Below are positions 5,656-8,256 of a stretch of DNA of 8,256 nucleotides, in pieces. The notes beneath the pieces are model-generated. The model saw only the letters and a list, made by a program, of their open reading frames with translations. It had not been told where the DNA came from and searched no databases. Both the position numbers and the translations under genes were made by a program. Origin of the DNA: Xanthobacteraceae bacterium (GTDB lineage: Bacteria; Pseudomonadota; Alphaproteobacteria; Rhizobiales; Xanthobacteraceae); contig JASHYD010001352.1 of NCBI GenBank assembly GCA_030043175.1, positions 1-8,256 on the forward strand. Reading direction: 5' to 3'. The first letter of the stretch is position 1, and each line of letters begins with the position of its first letter.

Positions 5656-7212
5656 CTAGCCTCCCGAAAACCTCGCCTTCAGCATCCGATGTAAAATCTT
5701 CCCCGTGGCGGTGCGCGGCATATCGTCATCGTGGATGAAGGCGACGGACCGCGGGCGCTTGTAGCCGCCGATGCGGTCACGGCACCAGGCCACAAGCTCA
5801 GCCTCGCCGAGGGTGGCACCCGCGTGCACCACCACTACGGCATGGACCCGCTCCCCCCACTTCGGGTCGGGGACGCCGATCACCGCGACCTCTTTGACGT
5901 GCGGATGCGAGCCGATGAGGTTCTCGACCTCTGAAGGATAGACGTTCTCGCCGCCCGAGATGATCATGTTGCTCTTGCGGTCGACCAGATAATAGAAGCC
6001 GTCCGCATCGCGGCGGGCGAGATCGCCGACCGAGCAATAGTCACCGCGGAACGCCTGCGCGCTTTTGTCCGGCAGCTTCCAGTAGCCATCGAAGGTGTAG
6101 GGATTGCACGAATAGAGTTCGCCGGTCTCGCCGTCCATGACCTCGTTACCGGCGGCATCGACCAGGCGGATCGGTGCCGAGCCCACGCATTCGCGGCCGA
6201 CTGAGCCGAGCTTGGTCAACTGCTCCTGCGGATGCAGCATCGTTACCCAGCCGGCTTCGGTCGAGCCATAGAGTTCGAACAGGCCGCAATTGCGGAAACA
6301 GTCCATGATGGCGAGCTTGGTGTCGCGCCGCGCTGGCGCCGAGGACACCAAGAGCTTGGTGACCCGCTCCACATCGTATCTCGCGCGTACTGCAGCCGGC
6401 AGGGCAAGCATCACGATGTAGTGCGTCGGCACCAGCGATGTGAAGCTCGCGCCGCTCTCGCCCAACGTGCGCAAGAGATGCTCGGGGTCGAAGCTCTTGC
6501 GCGAATAAACCGTGCAAGCCGCGCCGCAATAGACGAAGGCGCCGAAGAAAAACAATGAGTTGGCATGGCACATGGGCATCACCAAAAGCGCCGTGTCGCG
6601 CCGGCCGAAACCCATTTCGACGTCGGTGACGAGGGCGAGATGCGCGTTGCCTTGATGGCTGCGTATCGCACCTTTCGGCTTGCCGGTCGTGCCCGAGGTG
6701 TACATCAGCGTCCAGGCCTCGGCGGGCTTAACCTTGGTATCCGGCTCGCTGTCACGCGCTGCGGCAAGGAGGTCTTCGTAGGCGCGATATCCGGGCGGAC
6801 AGGTCGCGGCGCCGAAATGAATGAAATTGCGCGCCGGGACCGAAAGGCCCGGGCGCGCGCGCTCAACCGACTGAAGGAGATCATGCTGAACGATCAACGC
6901 CGTCGCCTCGGCGTCCTCCACGATGTAGCGGACCTCCTCGCTAAGGAGGCGGAAGTTGATCGGCACCACGATCAGCCCGGCCTTCGCTGTTGCCCCGTAG
7001 ATTTCCAGCCACTCGATGCAGTTGTAGGCTAGCACGGCAATGCGGGCGCCCTTCGCGAGTCCCATTCCGAGAAGCGCATTGGCGAGTCGGCACGACCGCC
7101 CATTCCATTCCCGGAACGTCATCGCGCGTTCAAGGTCGCGGGCGCCGATCTTGTCCGGTAGCGTGTAGGCGTAAAACCGCAGGACTTCGCCGACGTTAGG
7201 CAATGGACCCAT
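5656..7212 (-). CDS. AMP-forming acyl-CoA synthetase / ligase
   Basis: The 518-residue enzyme is of the ANL superfamily. It activates a carboxylic acid to an acyl-adenylate and then to the CoA thioester in the cytoplasm. Core motifs in order: A3 [11 protein letters not shown] (171-181); A5 LYGSTEAG (314-321); A7 [18 protein letters not shown] (395-412) with the ribose-binding Asp; hinge and A8 [20 protein letters not shown] (411-430); and A10 [10 protein letters not shown] (499-508) with catalytic K505. Length fits the family. I chose ATG 7212 because CTCAAGG lies just upstream and [21 protein letters not shown] matches the family N-terminus. A frame open to ATG 7308 would add 32 atypical residues that coincide with a good promoter. 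Substrate cannot be read from sequence; the downstream TPP enzyme suggests a 2-hydroxy acid. The divergent neighbour is a hydroxynitrile-lyase-like cupin. Confidence 0.92.
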   Translation of the reverse strand: MGPLPNVGEVLRFYAYTLPDKIGARDLERAMTFREWNGRSCRLANALLGMGLAKGARIAVLAYNCIEWLEIYGATAKAGLIVVPINFRLLSEEVRYIVEDAEATALIVQHDLLQSVERARPGLSVPARNFIHFGAATCPPGYRAYEDLLAAARDSEPDTKVKPAEAWTLMYTSGTTGKPKGAIRSHQGNAHLALVTDVEMGFGRRDTALLVMPMCHANSLFFFGAFVYCGAACTVYSRKSFDPEHLLRTLGESGASFTSLVPTHYIVMLALPAAVRARYDVERVTKLLVSSAPARRDTKLAIMDCFRNCGLFELYGSTEAGWVTMLHPQEQLTKLGSVGRECVGSAPIRLVDAAGNEVMDGETGELYSCNPYTFDGYWKLPDKSAQAFRGDYCSVGDLARRDADGFYYLVDRKSNMIISGGENVYPSEVENLIGSHPHVKEVAVIGVPDPKWGERVHAVVVVHAGATLGEAELVAWCRDRIGGYKRPRSVAFIHDDDMPRTATGKILHRMLKARFSGG

Positions 7213-7251
7213 CGCACCGACCTTGAGAGATTTATTCGCCGAGAGTTTCGA

Positions 7252-7280
7252 ATTATCGCAGCCGTACCCAAAGGTGTCAT
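7252..7280 (-). promoter_or_regulatory. Sigma-70-like promoter of the acyl-CoA synthetase
   Basis: On the minus strand the -35 is ATGACA (7280-7275) and the -10 is GATAAT (7257-7252), with a 17-base spacer. Each hexamer differs from consensus at one position. Transcription would start near 7245, giving a leader of about 33 bases with AAGG (7224-7221) and then ATG 7212. This arrangement supports 7212 over the upstream ATG 7308. Confidence 0.55.
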
Positions 7281-7318
7281 CGCCCACCTTGACCGATGTC
7301 GTAAACATACGAGGTGTG

Positions 7319-7374
7319 CGGGCTTGACCGGGCGATCCGGTAACCGCACATACTGGATTGCTCGGTCAAGCCGG
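7319..7374. promoter_or_regulatory. Long imperfect palindrome, likely operator
   Basis: The arms 7319-7340 and 7353-7374 are inverted repeats around a 12-base centre. The core GGCTTGACCG (7321-7330) and CGGTCAAGCC (7363-7372) match perfectly. The inner halves (GGCGATCCGG against CTGGATTGCT) match at 7 of 10 positions, the three differences all being G opposite T. It lies upstream of both divergent promoters and overlaps the -35 region of the cupin promoter, a good place for a shared activator or repressor. A decayed palindromic repeat is the alternative. Confidence 0.5.
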
Positions 7375-7386
7375 GCAATGAAACTC

Positions 7387-7392
7387 TATGAT
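7387..7392 (+). promoter_or_regulatory. Candidate -10 element for the cupin gene
   Basis: TATGAT differs from TATAAT at one position and lies 57 bases before the cupin start. The -35 position falls in the right arm of the palindrome (around 7364-7369) and does not resemble TTGACA, so this promoter may need an activator bound there. Confidence 0.3.
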
Positions 7393-7449
7393 TGACCACC
7401 GAGCCGCATCGGTGCACTTCAAACCGGCACCCGCAGCGAGGGAGAAATC

Positions 7450-7854
7450 ATGGATATCAAACCATCAGGCTCGGCGGCGTCACGCCGGATGCCCGGCGAC
7501 TGGTTCACCGGAACGGTGTGGCAGGACCCGATTATTGAAGCGCCGGCACCGGCGCGCATTCGAGCCACGCACGTGCGCTTCGAGCCGGCCGCCCGCACCG
7601 CATGGCATACCCATCCGCTCGGGCAGACCCTCCACGTCGTGTCCGGAGTCGGCCGCGTGCAAAGCTGGGGCGGCCCGATCCACCAAATCAAGCCCGGCGA
7701 CACGGTGTGGATTCCGCCCGGCGAAAAGCACTGGCATGGCGCGAGCCCGACCATTGGCATGGTGCATATTGCCATGCAGGAGGCGCTCGATGGCGCTCAC
7801 GTGACGTGGATGGAGCACGTCAGCGACGAGCAATATGGCGGAAAAGTTGAATGA
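7450..7854 (+). CDS. Cupin hydroxynitrile lyase-like protein (GtHNL type)
   Basis: The 134-residue single-domain cupin closely resembles the manganese-dependent (R)-hydroxynitrile lyases from Granulicella and Acidobacterium. These cleave cyanohydrins such as (R)-mandelonitrile to an aldehyde plus HCN, or run the reverse reaction. The hallmark block ARTAWHTHPLGQTLHVVSG supplies metal ligands H53, H55 and Q59. GDTVWIPPGEKHWHGASP supplies H94. The C-terminal MEHVSDEQYG (121-130) is also shared with that group. Numbering matches GtHNL exactly without gaps to residue 110: V42 and Q110, two of the pocket positions, are as in GtHNL, while residue 40 is Thr instead of Ala. A strong AGGGAG (7439-7444) precedes the ATG. 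It is divergent from the acyl-CoA synthetase. Many family members are called only 'cupin'; physiological substrate is not known. Confidence 0.88.
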   Translation: MDIKPSGSAASRRMPGDWFTGTVWQDPIIEAPAPARIRATHVRFEPAARTAWHTHPLGQTLHVVSGVGRVQSWGGPIHQIKPGDTVWIPPGEKHWHGASPTIGMVHIAMQEALDGAHVTWMEHVSDEQYGGKVE

Positions 7855-7980
7855 GGCGTGGTGCGGTCGTCCTTGGGAGCCGGCGGAAATTGGAAATTGT
7901 CGTGTAGCAACGCTGCCCACAACCGAAGCGGCAAAGACCGGGGGCGAAAGACTGTGGGTTGGAGCAAACGCGCCCGGGTC
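7855..7980. other. Convergent gap, cupin / SMP-30-like gene
   Basis: This is 126 bases between the ends of two convergent genes. It contains a short direct repeat, GGAAATT twice in a row (near 7884-7898), and no clear hairpin with a T run. Nothing else was recognised. Confidence 0.3.
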
Positions 7981-8256
7981 TCAAATCCCCGGCACGTTCA
8001 CTCTGATCCGGTAGATACTGCTGCGCGCGGCGATGTAGAGCGTTTTTTTGTCGGCGTCGCCGAAGCCCACATTGGTGGATATTTCGGGCGCCCGGATGGT
8101 TCCGAGGTGCTTGCCTTCCGGCGAGATGATCCACACGCCTCCCGGCCCGGTCTCATAGAGGTTGCCCTGGGTATCGACCCGCAGGCCGTCGGTAATGCCG
8201 GGCTCGGTCTCGCCGCGCATGTCGATGAACAGCTTGCCGTTGGCAAGGGTCCCGTC
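7981..8256 (-). CDS. SMP-30/gluconolactonase/LRE family protein, C-terminal part
   Basis: These are the last 91 residues of a gene that enters from the right edge, ending at a TGA (7983-7981). The sequence ITDGLRVDTQGNLYETGPGGVWIISPEGKHLGTI is the characteristic blade of this six-bladed beta-propeller family, with the Asp of TDGL as a likely metal ligand. The Asn in STNVGFGDADKKTLYIAARSSIYRIR matches the second conserved ligand position. The family hydrolyses sugar lactones and other esters with a divalent metal. The reading frame is open through the window edge (residues DGTLANGKLFID precede the first internal Met), so it is partial rather than a small gene. Convergent with the cupin; it may or may not belong to the same pathway. 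Confidence 0.85.
   Translation of the reverse strand, partial: DGTLANGKLFIDMRGETEPGITDGLRVDTQGNLYETGPGGVWIISPEGKHLGTIRAPEISTNVGFGDADKKTLYIAARSSIYRIRVNVPGI

Larger units (their letters stand above)
7213..7449. other. Divergent regulatory region, acyl-CoA synthetase / cupin
   Basis: This 237-base region lies between divergent genes. It holds a good sigma-70-like promoter for the synthetase (7252-7280), a weaker -10 for the cupin (7387-7392), and a long imperfect palindrome (7319-7374) between them. TTGACC occurs at 7289, 7324 and 7392 on the plus strand and once inverted (7364-7369), which suggests a regulator site. No regulator gene is in the window. Confidence 0.55.

Noticed and set aside
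7981..8220. A complete small gene starting at the ATG at 8220
   Set aside because: The frame stays open to the window edge with sequence typical of SMP-30 proteins before that Met, so it is the end of a longer gene.
1..8256. tRNA/rRNA genes, CRISPR arrays, insertion sequences, prophage or defence genes
   Set aside because: None of the corresponding structures, regular repeats, transposase motifs or terminal inverted repeats was seen on either strand.

Overview
The window is high-GC DNA with dense, strongly codon-biased genes. It looks like an alphaproteobacterial chromosome, most likely Bradyrhizobium or a close relative. Three things point that way: the protein sequences have the flavour of that group; an intergenic repeat of the 'GTAGGGTGG..AAAGCGAAG...GTGCCCACC' kind is present; and C/G-rich palindromic intergenic repeats lie around 2975-3025 and 3490-3562. 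The taxonomic call is inference from these features only.

Left part (1-3588), stress and RNA-repair module. On the minus strand, reading leftward from about 2370, lie an archease, the RNA ligase RtcB (12-nt stop-to-start step, ribosome site overlapping the archease stop codon), a 332-nt leader/spacer with hairpins, and the first 30 codons of a small heat-shock protein (Hsp20 family) cut off by the window edge. Divergent from the archease, on the plus strand, lie a small cupin and a DUF2267 protein. Both of these plus-strand genes end in low-complexity tails encoded by intergenic palindromic repeats.

Right part (3774-8256), catabolic-looking module. On the minus strand an acyl-CoA synthetase (AMP-forming) is followed by a thiamine-pyrophosphate enzyme of the acetolactate synthase / benzaldehyde lyase / 2-hydroxyacyl-CoA lyase superfamily. 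Divergent from the synthetase is a cupin that matches, residue for residue at the metal site, the manganese-dependent (R)-hydroxynitrile lyases of the Granulicella (GtHNL) type. The 3' end of an SMP-30/gluconolactonase-like gene closes the window, convergent with the cupin.

The most interesting reading is that the right part is an uncharacterised pathway for a 2-hydroxy acid and/or cyanohydrin. The synthetase would make a 2-hydroxyacyl-CoA, the TPP enzyme would cleave it to a carbonyl compound plus formyl-CoA, and the cupin would handle the matching cyanohydrin. The shared divergent promoter region holds a 22-bp-arm imperfect palindrome suggesting joint control. The left part couples protein protection (Hsp20) with RNA repair (RtcB/archease). 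No mobile element, tRNA, rRNA or CRISPR array was seen.
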